A stretch of DNA of 64,000 bases from Sphingobium lactosutens DS20 (GCF_000445105.1 NZ_ATDP01000109.1:186001-250000), one strand, 5' to 3'. Counted from the stretch's first letter, positions 26,934 to 34,927 are shown. The notes: generated from the letters alone by a model not told the origin. Numbers and translations: made by a program.

Positions 26934-27179
26934 CAACACCTCATCCGGGCCGAAGCCCTTAATAATCCGTAGCAGACCCCTCAAACGACAAAATCGCCGG
27001 CGGGCGAAACCTCGCCGGCCAGCGTCCATCCGATGCCCCCATTGGGCGTCCTGGAGTCGTCAGAGTCGAACGGCGAGCCGTCCTATGCTGGGCGTGCCCT
27101 TAGGGGAATGCGGGGGGAATGGCAAGCGGGGAGCGGTGGTAGCGGGCTGGGGTGGAGAGCTGACCATGTGTTTCATCTC
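26934..27179. other. Region upstream of ffh with a GC-rich hairpin
   Basis: This 246-bp stretch carries the ffh promoter region. A hairpin with GCCGGCG/CGCCGGC arms near 26997-27020 is followed on the minus strand by ATTTTG, like a terminator for something transcribed before ffh. A GAGTCGAAC motif near 27064, the reverse complement of a T-loop, lies upstream of it, but no tRNA can be folded. No convincing gene was seen. Further REP copies follow to 27643. Confidence 0.35.
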
Positions 27180-27268
27180 GTCATCCCCGCGCAGGCGGGG
27201 ATCCATCTTCCCAGCACGGCACGTGGGCGATAGTCGAGAGATGGGTTCCCGCCTTCGCGGGAATGACG
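27180..27268. repeat. REP-like inverted pair, CCCCGC family
   Basis: The left arm CGTCATCCCCGCGCAGGCGG begins at 27180. The right arm GGGTTCCCGCCTTCGCGGGA ends with ATGACG at 27268. Each arm is a palindrome and the two are inverted. The same family is present at 15741, where it also precedes a GIY-YIG-derived unit. Confidence 0.75.
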
Positions 27269-27289
27269 AAGAAAGGTGGAAATTTCTTC

Positions 27290-27501
27290 CGTCATGCCAG
27301 CGAAGGCTGGCATCTCCGGCGATGGCGCGCAACGATAAGATATGGCGCGCGGCGACTACACATTGCCCGCGAAAAGGCGCTCAAGGCCTGGAAGCGCGAA
27401 TGGAAAATCCGATTGATCGAGGCCAGCAATCCAGATTGGCGCGATCTGTCGGACCTCATTGCATGACCGCCCGAGATCCCAGCCTTCGCTGGGATGACGG
27501 C
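27290..27501. mobile_element. Internally deleted derivative of the REP-bracketed GIY-YIG unit
   Basis: The 212-bp segment has the same two ends as 15892-16269 (GTCATGCCAGCGAAGGCTGG and CCAGCCTTCGCTGGGATGAC). It also has the same first 50 or so bases (CGATGGCGCGCAACGAT, ATATGGCGCGCGGCG) and the same last 140 bases encoding AREKALKAWKREW and DWRDLSDLIA. About 166 bp, including the whole GIY-YIG catalytic core, is missing between ACTACA and CATTGCCCGCG. This is the structure of a non-autonomous derivative. The remaining reading frame (27342-27466) is broken. Confidence 0.55.
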
Positions 27502-27563
27502 TATGGGGGCGAGCCTGAGGCGCTACTGAATGGCCATTAGTGGTCGCTCTTTGCCACTCCCTT

Positions 27564-27642
27564 CGTCATGCCGGGCTTGACCCGGCATCCCGCTTATCTG
27601 CCTTTGTGAAAAAGCGGGATCCCGGCTCAGGGCCGGGATGAC
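27564..27642. repeat. REP-like inverted pair, CCGGG family
   Basis: The left arm CGTCATGCCGGGCTTGACCC continues to GGCATCCCGCTT. The right arm AAGCGGGATCCCGG continues to GGGCCGGGATGACG. They are inverted with a short loop. This is a third REP family by core sequence. It ends about 176 bp before the permease start; that remaining stretch holds only the permease promoter region. Confidence 0.75.
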
Positions 27643-27818
27643 GCTGCGGCCTCATGCTCACTGCGCCTCTTCCACATCGCCCTTCGTTGCTGAGGCTGTG
27701 ATTCGCAACACTCCACCCGAACACCCGCTTTCCGATAGGATCGCCCCCGCGTAATTTTATGTCGCATTCTGCGGGAAATATGCGAAGCTAAGGGGAAAGC
27801 AGAGGGGAGCCTACACGC

Positions 27819-29213
27819 ATGAGCTGGACACGCCGCAAGCCGATGGAGGCGATGGTGCCGCAGGTTAGCGGGCATCAACTCGCCCGCACCCTGTCCTGGC
27901 CGCACCTGCTGGCGCTGGGCGTCGGCGCGATCGTGGGGACGGGCATCCTGACGCTGATCGGCGTTGGCGCGGACCGGGCCGGCCCCGCCGTCCTCCTCTC
28001 CTTCGCCATTGCCGGCGCGATCTGCGCCTGCGCGGCGCTCGCTTATGCCGAACTGTCCACCATGATGCCGGCGGCGGGCAGCGCCTACAGCTACTCCTAT
28101 GTCGTATTGGGCGAAGGCATCGCCTGGATCGTGGGCTGGTCGCTGATCCTGGAATATAGCCTCGTCGTGTCGACCGTGGCGGTCGGCTGGTCGGGCTATG
28201 CCGGCCCGCTGCTGACCCCGCTGGGTTTCCCGGAGGGGCTGACCAAGGGACCGGAGCTGGGCGGCATCATCAACCTGCCCGCCATCTTCATCATCGCCGT
28301 GGTCGCAGGGCTGCTGATGTTCGGCACGCGTGAGAGCGCGCGGCTCAACACCATCCTCGTCCTCATCAAGATCGTGACGTTGAGCCTGTTCGTCGCCTAT
28401 GCCCTGCCCGCCTTCGACGCGGCGAACCTGGAGCCGTTCATGCCCTTCGGCTTTGCCAAGTCGATGAGCCCCGATGGCGTCGAGCGCGGGGTCATGGCCG
28501 CCGCCGCGATCATCTTCTTCGCCTTTTACGGCTTCGACGCGATTTCGACCGCGGCGGAGGAAGCGAAAAACCCCGACCGTGACCTTGCCATCGGCATCGT
28601 CGGGTCGCTGATCGTCTGCACGCTGATCTATGTCCTCGTCGCCGCCGCAGCGATCGGCGCGCTGCCCTTCACCCGTTTTGCCGACAGTCCGGAGCCGCTG
28701 GCGCTGATCCTGCGCGAAATGAACCAGGGCGGCGTGGCGCGCATCGTGGCCATCGCCGCGGTCATCGCGCTGCCGACGGTGCTGCTGGGCTTCCTCTATG
28801 GCCAGAGCCGCATCTTCCTGGTGATGGCGCGCGACGGCTTCCTGCCCCAAGGCCTCGCCCGCATATCGAAGCGCGGCACCCCGGCGCGGATCACGCTGGT
28901 GACGGCGGTGCTGGTCGCGATCATCGCGGGGCTGCTGCCGATCGACGAGATCGCGGCGCTGGCCAATGCCGGCACGCTGATCGCCTTCACTGCCGTTGGC
29001 CTCTGCCTCCTCGTCCTGCGCAAGCGCGCGCCCGACCTGCGCCGCCCGTTCCGCACGCCGGCGGCCTGGGTCGTGGGCATCGGCGCGGTCGCGGGCTGCG
29101 CCTATCTGTTCCTCAGCCTGCCGATGATGACGATCATGGCCTGCGCGGCCTGGAATGCGATCGGCCTGGCAGTGTATTTTCTCTATGGGCAGAAGCGAGC
29201 GGTCGCGACTTGA
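27819..29213 (+). CDS. APC-family amino acid permease
   Basis: A 464-residue protein with about 12 transmembrane helices. The first helix carries LGVGAIVGTGILTLIGVG, the APC substrate-binding signature. ALAYAELSTMMPAAGSAYSY (helices 2-3) and FFAFYGFDAISTAAEEAKNP (helix 6) follow; these two resemble the cationic amino acid transporter group. The start ATG 27819 follows AGAGGGGAG. It stands alone after a repeat island. The substrate cannot be set more precisely. Confidence 0.9.
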   Translation: MSWTRRKPMEAMVPQVSGHQLARTLSWPHLLALGVGAIVGTGILTLIGVGADRAGPAVLLSFAIAGAICACAALAYAELSTMMPAAGSAYSYSYVVLGEGIAWIVGWSLILEYSLVVSTVAVGWSGYAGPLLTPLGFPEGLTKGPELGGIINLPAIFIIAVVAGLLMFGTRESARLNTILVLIKIVTLSLFVAYALPAFDAANLEPFMPFGFAKSMSPDGVERGVMAAAAIIFFAFYGFDAISTAAEEAKNPDRDLAIGIVGSLIVCTLIYVLVAAAAIGALPFTRFADSPEPLALILREMNQGGVARIVAIAAVIALPTVLLGFLYGQSRIFLVMARDGFLPQGLARISKRGTPARITLVTAVLVAIIAGLLPIDEIAALANAGTLIAFTAVGLCLLVLRKRAPDLRRPFRTPAAWVVGIGAVAGCAYLFLSLPMMTIMACAAWNAIGLAVYFLYGQKRAVAT

Positions 29214-29262
29214 GGGCAGGCAACGCCAAACGGACATGGCTCGGTCAGTCGCCCACAGAACC

Positions 29263-29301
29263 AGTCCTCCGTTGGCAAAACTTGTCCCTCGACGGAGGAC
29301 T
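29263..29301. terminator. Hairpin after the permease gene
   Basis: AGTCCTCCGTTG at 29263 pairs with CGACGGAGGACT at 29290-29301 with one mismatch and a 15-nt loop. It lies about 50 bp after the permease stop. There is no T-run, so it may be a terminator or another short repeat. Confidence 0.4.
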
Positions 29302-29349
29302 AGGGCTGGCCTCTCCGTGCTTGTTGCTGACCCGGCATTGATGATGCCG

Positions 29350-29676
29350 TCATTTCCCCGCTTCCGTTCGGGCTGAGCTTGTCGAAGCCCTGCCCTTGCC
29401 TTTACCCCGCGCCAGCGAACTGATTCGATCCCAATCGCCACGCACTAATGCTAGCTTTTTCGCCCGGCTCCAGCCCTTGACCCGGCGCTCCATCTCCAGC
29501 GCTTCGATCCGCGTGGCAAAATATTCGGACCAGATCAGCTTCACTGACAGGCGGTTGGCTGTGAAACCCGGAACAGCGCCGTGTTCGTGGCTCGCGATCC
29601 TGCGTTCCAGATCGTCGGTATGGCCGACATACAGGGCGCCGCCGTTGCAATGAAGCATATAGGTCCAGAATGGCAT
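29350..29676 (-). CDS. GIY-YIG nuclease domain protein, REP-bracketed
   Basis: A 108-residue single-domain protein. From MPFWTYMLHC the key elements are Tyr6 (YML), Tyr16 in LYVG, Arg25/Arg26 in LERRI, HEHG near residue 30 and the Glu-containing IEALEMERRVKGWSRAKK. This is the layout of small GIY-YIG (UPF0213/YhbQ-like) nucleases. Start 29676 is chosen; a longer frame to 29748 reads through the right REP. The last residues (ASTSSARTE) are encoded by the left REP, so the stop lies beyond it. The substrate is unknown. Confidence 0.8.
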   Translation of the reverse strand: MPFWTYMLHCNGGALYVGHTDDLERRIASHEHGAVPGFTANRLSVKLIWSEYFATRIEALEMERRVKGWSRAKKLALVRGDWDRISSLARGKGKGRASTSSARTEAGK

Positions 29677-29729
29677 GGCGGCAGAACACCAGAAAGACAG
29701 GGCTTCGACAAGCTCAGCCCGAACGGAGG
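29362..29729. mobile_element. GIY-YIG gene enclosed by perfect 30-nt inverted REPs
   Basis: The sequence TCCGTTCGGGCTGAGCTTGT continuing CGAAGCCCTG occurs at 29363-29392. Its exact reverse complement occurs at 29698-29727. The 368-bp unit contains only the GIY-YIG gene. Length and plan match the unrelated-REP unit at 15892-16269. It lies between the permease gene and dapF. The mobile interpretation is inference; no target duplication was identified by eye. Confidence 0.55.
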
Positions 29730-29768
29730 TTGTGGCGTTTCGTGCCATGATATTCTACATGGCCGCGC

Positions 29769-30569
29769 ATGGGACGCTTCTCGAAAATGCATGGTCTGGG
29801 CAATGACTTCGTGGTCATCGACGCGCGCGCCGCGCCGGTGGCCATGAACGAAGCGCGCGCCCGCGCCATTGCCGACCGTCATGCCGGCATCGGTTGCGAC
29901 CAGTTGATCGTGATCGGCGATGCGCCCGATGCCGACGTGTCGATGCAAATCTTCAACGCCGACGGCAGCGAGGTGGAGGCGTGCGGCAACGCCACCCGCT
30001 GCGTGCCGCTGTTTATCGGGCGTGACGTCACCATCCGCACCAGGGCCGGCCTGCTCGACGCCCGGCTGATCGACGGCGGGGCCAGCGTCGACATGGGCGC
30101 GCCGCGGTTCGACTGGGACGCGATCCCGCTCGCCTACCCCATGGACACGCTGACGATGCCGGCGAGCTGGGAAGAGTTGCCCGCCCCCGCCGCAGTCAAT
30201 GTCGGCAATCCGCATGTCATCTTCTTCGTCGATGATCTGGACGGCGTCGACACCGCACGGCTTGGCCCCATGATCGAGCAGGACCCGCTCTTCCCGCAGC
30301 GGGTGAACGTCAATTTCGCGCAGGTCGTGGGCGACGGCCACATCCGCCTGATCGTCTGGGAGCGCGGCGCGGGCCTGACGCGCGCCTGCGGCACCGGGGC
30401 CTGCGCCACCGCCGTCGCTGCGATCCGGCGCAAACTGGTGCACGGCCCTGTCACCGTGACGCTGCCGGGCGGCGATCTCATCATCGACTGGCGGCCGAGC
30501 GGCTCCATCCGGATGACCGGCCCCGCCACCCATGTCTTCGATGGCGAGGCGGACTGGTCGCGCTTCTGA
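29769..30569 (+). CDS. dapF: Diaminopimelate epimerase
   Basis: A 266-residue enzyme that converts LL-diaminopimelate to meso-diaminopimelate for lysine and peptidoglycan. The two catalytic cysteines are in VEACGNATRC (near residue 75) and ACGTGACATAV (near residue 213). The N-terminus RFSKMHGLGNDFVVID is canonical. It starts about 40 bp after the right REP of the GIY-YIG unit. mtaB follows one base after its stop. Confidence 0.96.
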   Translation: MGRFSKMHGLGNDFVVIDARAAPVAMNEARARAIADRHAGIGCDQLIVIGDAPDADVSMQIFNADGSEVEACGNATRCVPLFIGRDVTIRTRAGLLDARLIDGGASVDMGAPRFDWDAIPLAYPMDTLTMPASWEELPAPAAVNVGNPHVIFFVDDLDGVDTARLGPMIEQDPLFPQRVNVNFAQVVGDGHIRLIVWERGAGLTRACGTGACATAVAAIRRKLVHGPVTVTLPGGDLIIDWRPSGSIRMTGPATHVFDGEADWSRF

Positions 30570-30570
30570 C

Positions 30571-31896
30571 ATGAGCGGCCCCGACATCATCACCATGGGC
30601 TGCCGCCTCAACATCGCGGAGAGCGAGGCGATCCGGCAGATGGCGGCGGATCAGGACGACCTGATCGTCGTCAACAGCTGCGCCGTCACCGCCGAAGCGG
30701 TGCGCCAGACCCGCCAGGCGATTCGCCGCGCGCGACGCGAACGACCCGACGCGCGCATCCTCGTCACCGGCTGTGCCGCGCAGACGGAGCCGCAAACCTT
30801 CGCCGCCATGGCGGAGGTGGACGCTGTCATCGGCAACCGGGAAAAGATGGAGCCGTCGTCCTATATTTCTCCGTTCGGTTCGAGCGAAGTCGAGAAGCGG
30901 CAAGCGCATCCTGATCGTTTCTCGACTTCGCTCGAAACGAACGGCCTTTTTGAGCAGCCCTCAAAGGTCCGCGTCGCCGACATCATGACCGTGCGCGACA
31001 CCGCGCCGCACATGGCCAGCGCCTTTGCCGACCATGCCCGCGCTTTCCTTGAGGTGCAGAATGGCTGCGACCATCGCTGCACCTTCTGCATCATTCCCTA
31101 TGGCCGGGGGAACAGTCGCTCCGTCCCGGCGGGCGCGGTCGTGGACAAGGCGCGAGAGCTGGTGGACGCGGGCTATTGCGAAATCGTCCTCACCGGGGTC
31201 GACGTGACCAGCTATGGCCCCGACCTGCCCGGCGCGCCGACGCTGGGCCTGCTGGTCGAGCGCATCCTTAAAGGCGTACCTGACCTGCCGCGCCTGCGCC
31301 TCTCCTCGATCGACAGCGTGGAGATGGACGATCGCCTGTTCGACCTCGTCGCGCACGAACCGCGCATGATGCCGCATGTCCATTTGTCGCTTCAGGCGGG
31401 CGACGACATGATCCTCAAGCGCATGAAGCGCCGCCACAGCCGCGCCGACGCGGTGCGGATCGTCGAGCGGCTGAAGGCCGCACGGCCGGACATCAGCATC
31501 GGCGCGGACATCATCGCCGGTTTCCCGACCGAAGACGACGCGATGTTCGCACGCAGCCTGGCCCTGATCGACGATTGCGCCATCGTCCACGGCCATATCT
31601 TTCCCTATTCCCCCCGCGCAGGCACGCCCGCCGCGCGGATGCCGCAGGTCGACCGGGCGACGATCAAGGCCCGCGCCGCCCGGCTGCGCGCCGCCTGCGC
31701 GGACCGCCGCGACGCCTGGCTGCGCAGCCTGATCGGCACGCAACAATCCGTCCTGGTCGAACGCAGCGGCCTGAGCGGCCATGCGGAAAATTTTGCGTCG
31801 GTGCGTTTCACGACGGCGCAGACACCCTCCGCCATCCTGCGCGCGACCATCACAGGGCTTGAGAAGGGCGTCCTGATCGCGCAAGAGGCGGCATGA
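30571..31896 (+). CDS. mtaB: tRNA t6A37 methylthiotransferase MtaB
   Basis: A 441-residue radical SAM enzyme that makes ms2t6A37 in tRNA. The N-terminal MTTase domain has ITMGCRLNIAESEA with the first cluster cysteine, then NSCAVTAEA and VTGCAAQ. The radical SAM motif is NGCDHRCTFCIIPYGRG (CxxxCxxC). The C-terminal TRAM-like end has VLVERSGLSGHAENF. Start ATG 30571 begins one base after the dapF stop. Residues about 101-125 are encoded by an inserted REP-like palindrome, which lengthens the linker before VRVADIMTV without breaking the frame. Confidence 0.93.
   Translation: MSGPDIITMGCRLNIAESEAIRQMAADQDDLIVVNSCAVTAEAVRQTRQAIRRARRERPDARILVTGCAAQTEPQTFAAMAEVDAVIGNREKMEPSSYISPFGSSEVEKRQAHPDRFSTSLETNGLFEQPSKVRVADIMTVRDTAPHMASAFADHARAFLEVQNGCDHRCTFCIIPYGRGNSRSVPAGAVVDKARELVDAGYCEIVLTGVDVTSYGPDLPGAPTLGLLVERILKGVPDLPRLRLSSIDSVEMDDRLFDLVAHEPRMMPHVHLSLQAGDDMILKRMKRRHSRADAVRIVERLKAARPDISIGADIIAGFPTEDDAMFARSLALIDDCAIVHGHIFPYSPRAGTPAARMPQVDRATIKARAARLRAACADRRDAWLRSLIGTQQSVLVERSGLSGHAENFASVRFTTAQTPSAILRATITGLEKGVLIAQEAA
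30871..30944. repeat. REP-like palindrome inside the mtaB reading frame
   Basis: 26-nt arms at 30871-30896 and 30919-30944 pair with a single mismatch around a 22-nt loop; the arms begin and end with CCGTTCG and CGAACGG and share TCGAGCGAAGTCGAGAA. It is the family seen at 3954 and 18504. It lies wholly in frame within mtaB and encodes the peptide region FGSSEVEKRQ...RFSTSLETN. Confidence 0.88.
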
Positions 31897-31908
31897 CGGA
31901 TATTCATC

Positions 31909-32841
31909 ATGGCTGACACAAACTGGCGCGATCGACTGTTCGGCGGCCTCAAGCGCACGTCCGACCGGCTGGGCGACAATCTGACCGGCCTTTTCACCAA
32001 GGCCGCGCTCGACGACCAGACGCTCGACGAGATCGAGGAGGCGCTGATCGTCTCCGACCTTGGCCCGGCCATGGCGGCCCGGGTGCGCGACCGGCTGGCC
32101 GAAGGGCGATTCAACCGGGAACTGACCGAGGAATATCTGCGCGAGATCATTGCCGAGGAAATTGAAAAGACGCTCGCCCCGGTCGCGCGGCCGCTGGAGA
32201 TCGAGGCGTTTCCCCGCCCGCAGGTCATCCTGGTCATCGGCGTCAACGGTTCGGGCAAGACGACGACTATCGCCAAGCTGGCGCATAATTTCCTGGAACA
32301 GGATTATGGCGTGATGCTGGCGGCGGGCGACACATTCCGCGCCGCCGCCATCGGCCAGCTCAAGGTCTGGGCCGAACGGCTGGGCGTCCCCATCGTCGCG
32401 GGCAAGGAAGGGGGCGATGCGGCAGGCATCGTGTTCGACGCCGTCAAGCAGGCGACCGCGACCGGCATCGACGTGCTGATCGTCGACACCGCCGGGCGGC
32501 TTCAGAACAAGACCGAACTGATGGACGAACTGGCCAAGGTGCGCCGGGTGCTGGGCCGATTGAACCCCGCTGCCCCGCATGACGTTGTGCTGGTGCTGGA
32601 CGCCACGACGGGACAGAATGCGTTGAACCAGATCGAGGTCTTCAAGGAAACCGCGCAGGTGACGGGGCTGGTCATGACCAAGCTGGACGGCACGGCGCGT
32701 GGCGGCGTGCTGGTCGCGGCGGCGGAGAAGTTCCGCCTGCCCATCCATGCCATCGGCGTGGGTGAAAAGATCGAGGATCTGCGCCCCTTCGACCCCGGCG
32801 ACATGGCGAAGGCGATCGCCGGCACGGCCTATGCGCGCTAA
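31909..32841 (+). CDS. ftsY: Signal recognition particle receptor FtsY
   Basis: A 310-residue SRP GTPase that receives Ffh-ribosome complexes at the inner membrane. The N-domain has GDNLTGLF and LDEIEEALIVSDLG. The G domain has LVIGVNGSGKTTTIAKLA (G1), AGDTFRAAA, VDTAGRLQNK (G3) and TKLDGTARGG (G4). The long acidic A domain of enteric FtsY is absent, as usual in alphaproteobacteria. It starts 12 bp after mtaB, in one operon with dapF and mtaB. Confidence 0.96.
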   Translation: MADTNWRDRLFGGLKRTSDRLGDNLTGLFTKAALDDQTLDEIEEALIVSDLGPAMAARVRDRLAEGRFNRELTEEYLREIIAEEIEKTLAPVARPLEIEAFPRPQVILVIGVNGSGKTTTIAKLAHNFLEQDYGVMLAAGDTFRAAAIGQLKVWAERLGVPIVAGKEGGDAAGIVFDAVKQATATGIDVLIVDTAGRLQNKTELMDELAKVRRVLGRLNPAAPHDVVLVLDATTGQNALNQIEVFKETAQVTGLVMTKLDGTARGGVLVAAAEKFRLPIHAIGVGEKIEDLRPFDPGDMAKAIAGTAYAR

Positions 32842-32852
32842 GCGATCATGAT

Positions 32853-32930
32853 CCGTTCGGGCAGGGCCTGTCGAAGCCCAGCCCTCTCCTGGAATAAGTG
32901 CGGCCCTTCGACAGGCTCAAGGGCGAACGG
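32853..32930. repeat. REP-like inverted pair between ftsY and ispZ
   Basis: CCGTTCGGGCAGGGCCTGTC at 32853, continuing GAAGC, is inverted against GCCCTTCGACAGGCTCAAGG, ending GGCGAACGG at 32930. It is the same GTCGAAG/CGAACGG family as at 29362. It fills most of the gap between the two genes and ends 8 bp before the next start. Confidence 0.8.
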
Positions 32931-32938
32931 AAGGTGCA

Positions 32939-33586
32939 ATGACAGCGACAAAATCCCACAATAACGGCACCTTGTCCCTGGCGCTCGACTTCGGGCCGCT
33001 GCTCGTCTTCTTCCTGACCTACAAGGGGGCGGGCTGGATCTGGGGCGCGGGCAATCCGATCACGGCGATGACCTTTGGCACCGGGACCTTCATGGCCGCG
33101 ATCGTCATTGCCGTCATCATTTCCAAGGTGAAGCTCGGCCGCGTGTCGCCGATGCTCTGGCTGTCGGCGTTGCTGATCCTGTTCTTTGGCGGCCTCACCA
33201 TCTATTTTCGCGACCAGAGTTTCATTCAGGTCAAGCCGACCATCATCTACGCCTTTTTCGCGCTGATGCTGTTCGCAGGCCTGTTGCGCGGCCAGCCGCT
33301 GCTCAAATATCTCCTCCAGGCGGCCTATGACGGGCTGACGCACGAAGGCTGGATGAAATTGTCGCGCAACTGGGCGCTGTTCTTCGTCGCCATGGCGATC
33401 GCCAATGAAGCGATGCGCCGGACGATGAGCTTCGACGCCTGGCTGGCGGTCAAGGTCTGGGGCGTGACGATCGTGTCGGTGATTTTCGCGGGCGCCAACA
33501 TCCCGATGTTGATGCGCCACGGCCTGACGCTGGGCGAGGAAAAGCCGAGCGAGGATATTGGCGAAACCACCCCGCCGCAGGGCTGA
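32939..33586 (+). CDS. ispZ: Intracellular septation protein / inner membrane-spanning protein YciB
   Basis: A 215-residue membrane protein with five to six hydrophobic helices. The family N-terminus LDFGPLLVFFLTYKGAGW and the segment WMKLSRNWALFFVAMAIANE near residue 140 are diagnostic for IspZ/YciB, which affects cell envelope and septation. Length is slightly above the usual 180 because of terminal tails. The region just before it is a REP pair. Confidence 0.92.
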   Translation: MTATKSHNNGTLSLALDFGPLLVFFLTYKGAGWIWGAGNPITAMTFGTGTFMAAIVIAVIISKVKLGRVSPMLWLSALLILFFGGLTIYFRDQSFIQVKPTIIYAFFALMLFAGLLRGQPLLKYLLQAAYDGLTHEGWMKLSRNWALFFVAMAIANEAMRRTMSFDAWLAVKVWGVTIVSVIFAGANIPMLMRHGLTLGEEKPSEDIGETTPPQG

Positions 33587-33692
33587 TTTCTGCGATCGTT
33601 TCGCAATAGGCACAAGCCTCTTTTAATCCGCGCCGGCGAGCGCATATGGGATGCGCGGCGGGCTTGCAGCCTTGCTGCGACGATGAACCTTT

Positions 33693-33718
33693 CGGCCGCT
33701 CCGTCCGTTGAGCGGCCG
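33693..33718. other. Hairpin between ispZ and sodB
   Basis: CGGCCGCT/AGCGGCCG form an 8-bp stem around a 10-nt loop, 30 bp before the sodB start. It could end ispZ transcription or sit in the sodB leader. No T-run follows. Confidence 0.4.
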
Positions 33719-33747
33719 TCCCCATAACGAATCCGAGGAGATCCGCC

Positions 33748-34362
33748 ATGGCCTTTGTTCTGCCCGACCTTCCCTATGCCAAGGACGCCTTCGGCGACAT
33801 CCTGTCGGCCGAAACCTTCGACTATCACCATGGCAAGCATCACAATGCCTATGTAACCAAGGCCAATGAACTGGTCGCCGCCGATGCGTCGCTCCAGGGC
33901 AAGTCGCTGGTCGAACTCATCAAGTCGTCCAAAGGCGGCCTGTTCAACCAGGTCGGCCAGATCTGGAACCACACATTCTACTGGCATTCGCTCAGCCCCG
34001 AAAAGAAGCAGCCGTCGGGCGAATTGCTGGACAAGATCAACGACGCCTTCGGTTCGGTCGACGCCCTGATCGACAAGATGAAGGCGGAGGCCGTTGGCCA
34101 TTTCGCCAGCGGCTGGGCCGCGCTGATCCTCAAGGACGGCAAGCTGGAAGTGACCAGCTATCACGACGCAGACACGCCGGTGGCGCATGAAGGCCACACC
34201 CCGTTGCTGATCCTCGATGTATGGGAACATGCCTATTATATCGACTATCGCAACGCGCGCCCCAACTATGCCGAACGCGTGCTCAAGGAAGCGATCAACT
34301 GGGACTTTGCGGCCCAGAATCTGGATGGGCAGGGCGTCTCCCGCGCCGACCAGCCGGGCTGA
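33748..34362 (+). CDS. sodB: Superoxide dismutase, Fe/Mn type
   Basis: A 204-residue cytoplasmic dismutase. Metal ligands are recognised as His27 in ETFDYHHGKHH, the His in QIWNHTFYWHSL, and the Asp and His in LLILDVWEHAYYIDY. The N-terminus FVLPDLPYAKDAFGD and the C-terminal NWDFAAQNL fit the iron enzyme of alphaproteobacteria. The start follows GAGGAGATCC. A strong hairpin directly follows the stop. Confidence 0.95.
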   Translation: MAFVLPDLPYAKDAFGDILSAETFDYHHGKHHNAYVTKANELVAADASLQGKSLVELIKSSKGGLFNQVGQIWNHTFYWHSLSPEKKQPSGELLDKINDAFGSVDALIDKMKAEAVGHFASGWAALILKDGKLEVTSYHDADTPVAHEGHTPLLILDVWEHAYYIDYRNARPNYAERVLKEAINWDFAAQNLDGQGVSRADQPG

Positions 34363-34371
34363 TGCGCCCTT

Positions 34372-34398
34372 GCCGCCCTGCCGCTACGGCAGGGCGGC
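34372..34398 (+). terminator. Rho-independent terminator of sodB
   Basis: GCCGCCCTGCC pairs with GGCAGGGCGGC around a short loop, followed by ATTTCCCTT. It begins 9 bp after the sodB stop. Confidence 0.8.
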
Positions 34399-34488
34399 AT
34401 TTCCCTTCCCATTTGGGCAGGATGACAAGATATTCTTAAATATTCGCGGTGATGACTTCCCCTCCCGACGCAACGTCAGGAGGGATTG

Positions 34489-34923
34489 ATGGATCTGGAC
34501 GAATTGCGCCGCCAGCATGCCGAAATCGGCCTTACCGCACGCGCTCTCGAACGGGCCGTGGCGGAAGAATATCAGCCTGAAGGCGTGGCGCGGCTGCGCT
34601 GGCAACTCGCGCGGCAGCTTCTGACCCATGTCGCGCTGGAAGACCGCATCTTCTATCCCACGCTCAAACGATCGCCCGAAGCGTCGACCCGCGACCATGC
34701 GACGGCGTTGGAAAAGGAACTGGGCGCTCTGGGCGAACGGTTCAGGGCCTATATGACCGACTGGAGCGACATGCGTATCGGCCGTGAATGGCCGGCCTTT
34801 TGCGTGGAAACACGCCTGATCCTGGACATGCTGATGGAGCGGGTCGGCCGGGAAGACCGGCTGTTCGATACATTGTCGCAGCGCCGTGGCATTGACCGGA
34901 GCCCTGCCGCTCGGTCGGCGTAA
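34489..34923 (+). CDS. Hemerythrin/HHE-like cation-binding protein
   Basis: A 144-residue helical protein. An early HAEIGLTARALERAV helix contains the first His, and HVALEDRIFYPTL near residue 45 has the His-x3-Glu pattern. The DHATALEKELGALGERF segment supplies another His. This is the four-helix HHE arrangement that binds a di-iron centre. Start ATG 34489 follows GGAGG; a TTG three bases upstream is in frame. Its partner process (oxygen, NO or iron sensing) is unknown. Confidence 0.75.
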   Translation: MDLDELRRQHAEIGLTARALERAVAEEYQPEGVARLRWQLARQLLTHVALEDRIFYPTLKRSPEASTRDHATALEKELGALGERFRAYMTDWSDMRIGREWPAFCVETRLILDMLMERVGREDRLFDTLSQRRGIDRSPAARSA

Positions 34924-34927
34924 TAAC

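Noticed and set aside
27062..27110. Possible tRNA on the minus strand near ffh
   Set aside because: Only a T-loop-like motif is present; stem pairing fails and there is no anticodon arm or acceptor stem.
27033..27233. 66-residue frame ending in a VIPAQAGIHLPSTARG-type peptide
   Set aside because: This peptide is the translation of a REP element; the frame has no other support.
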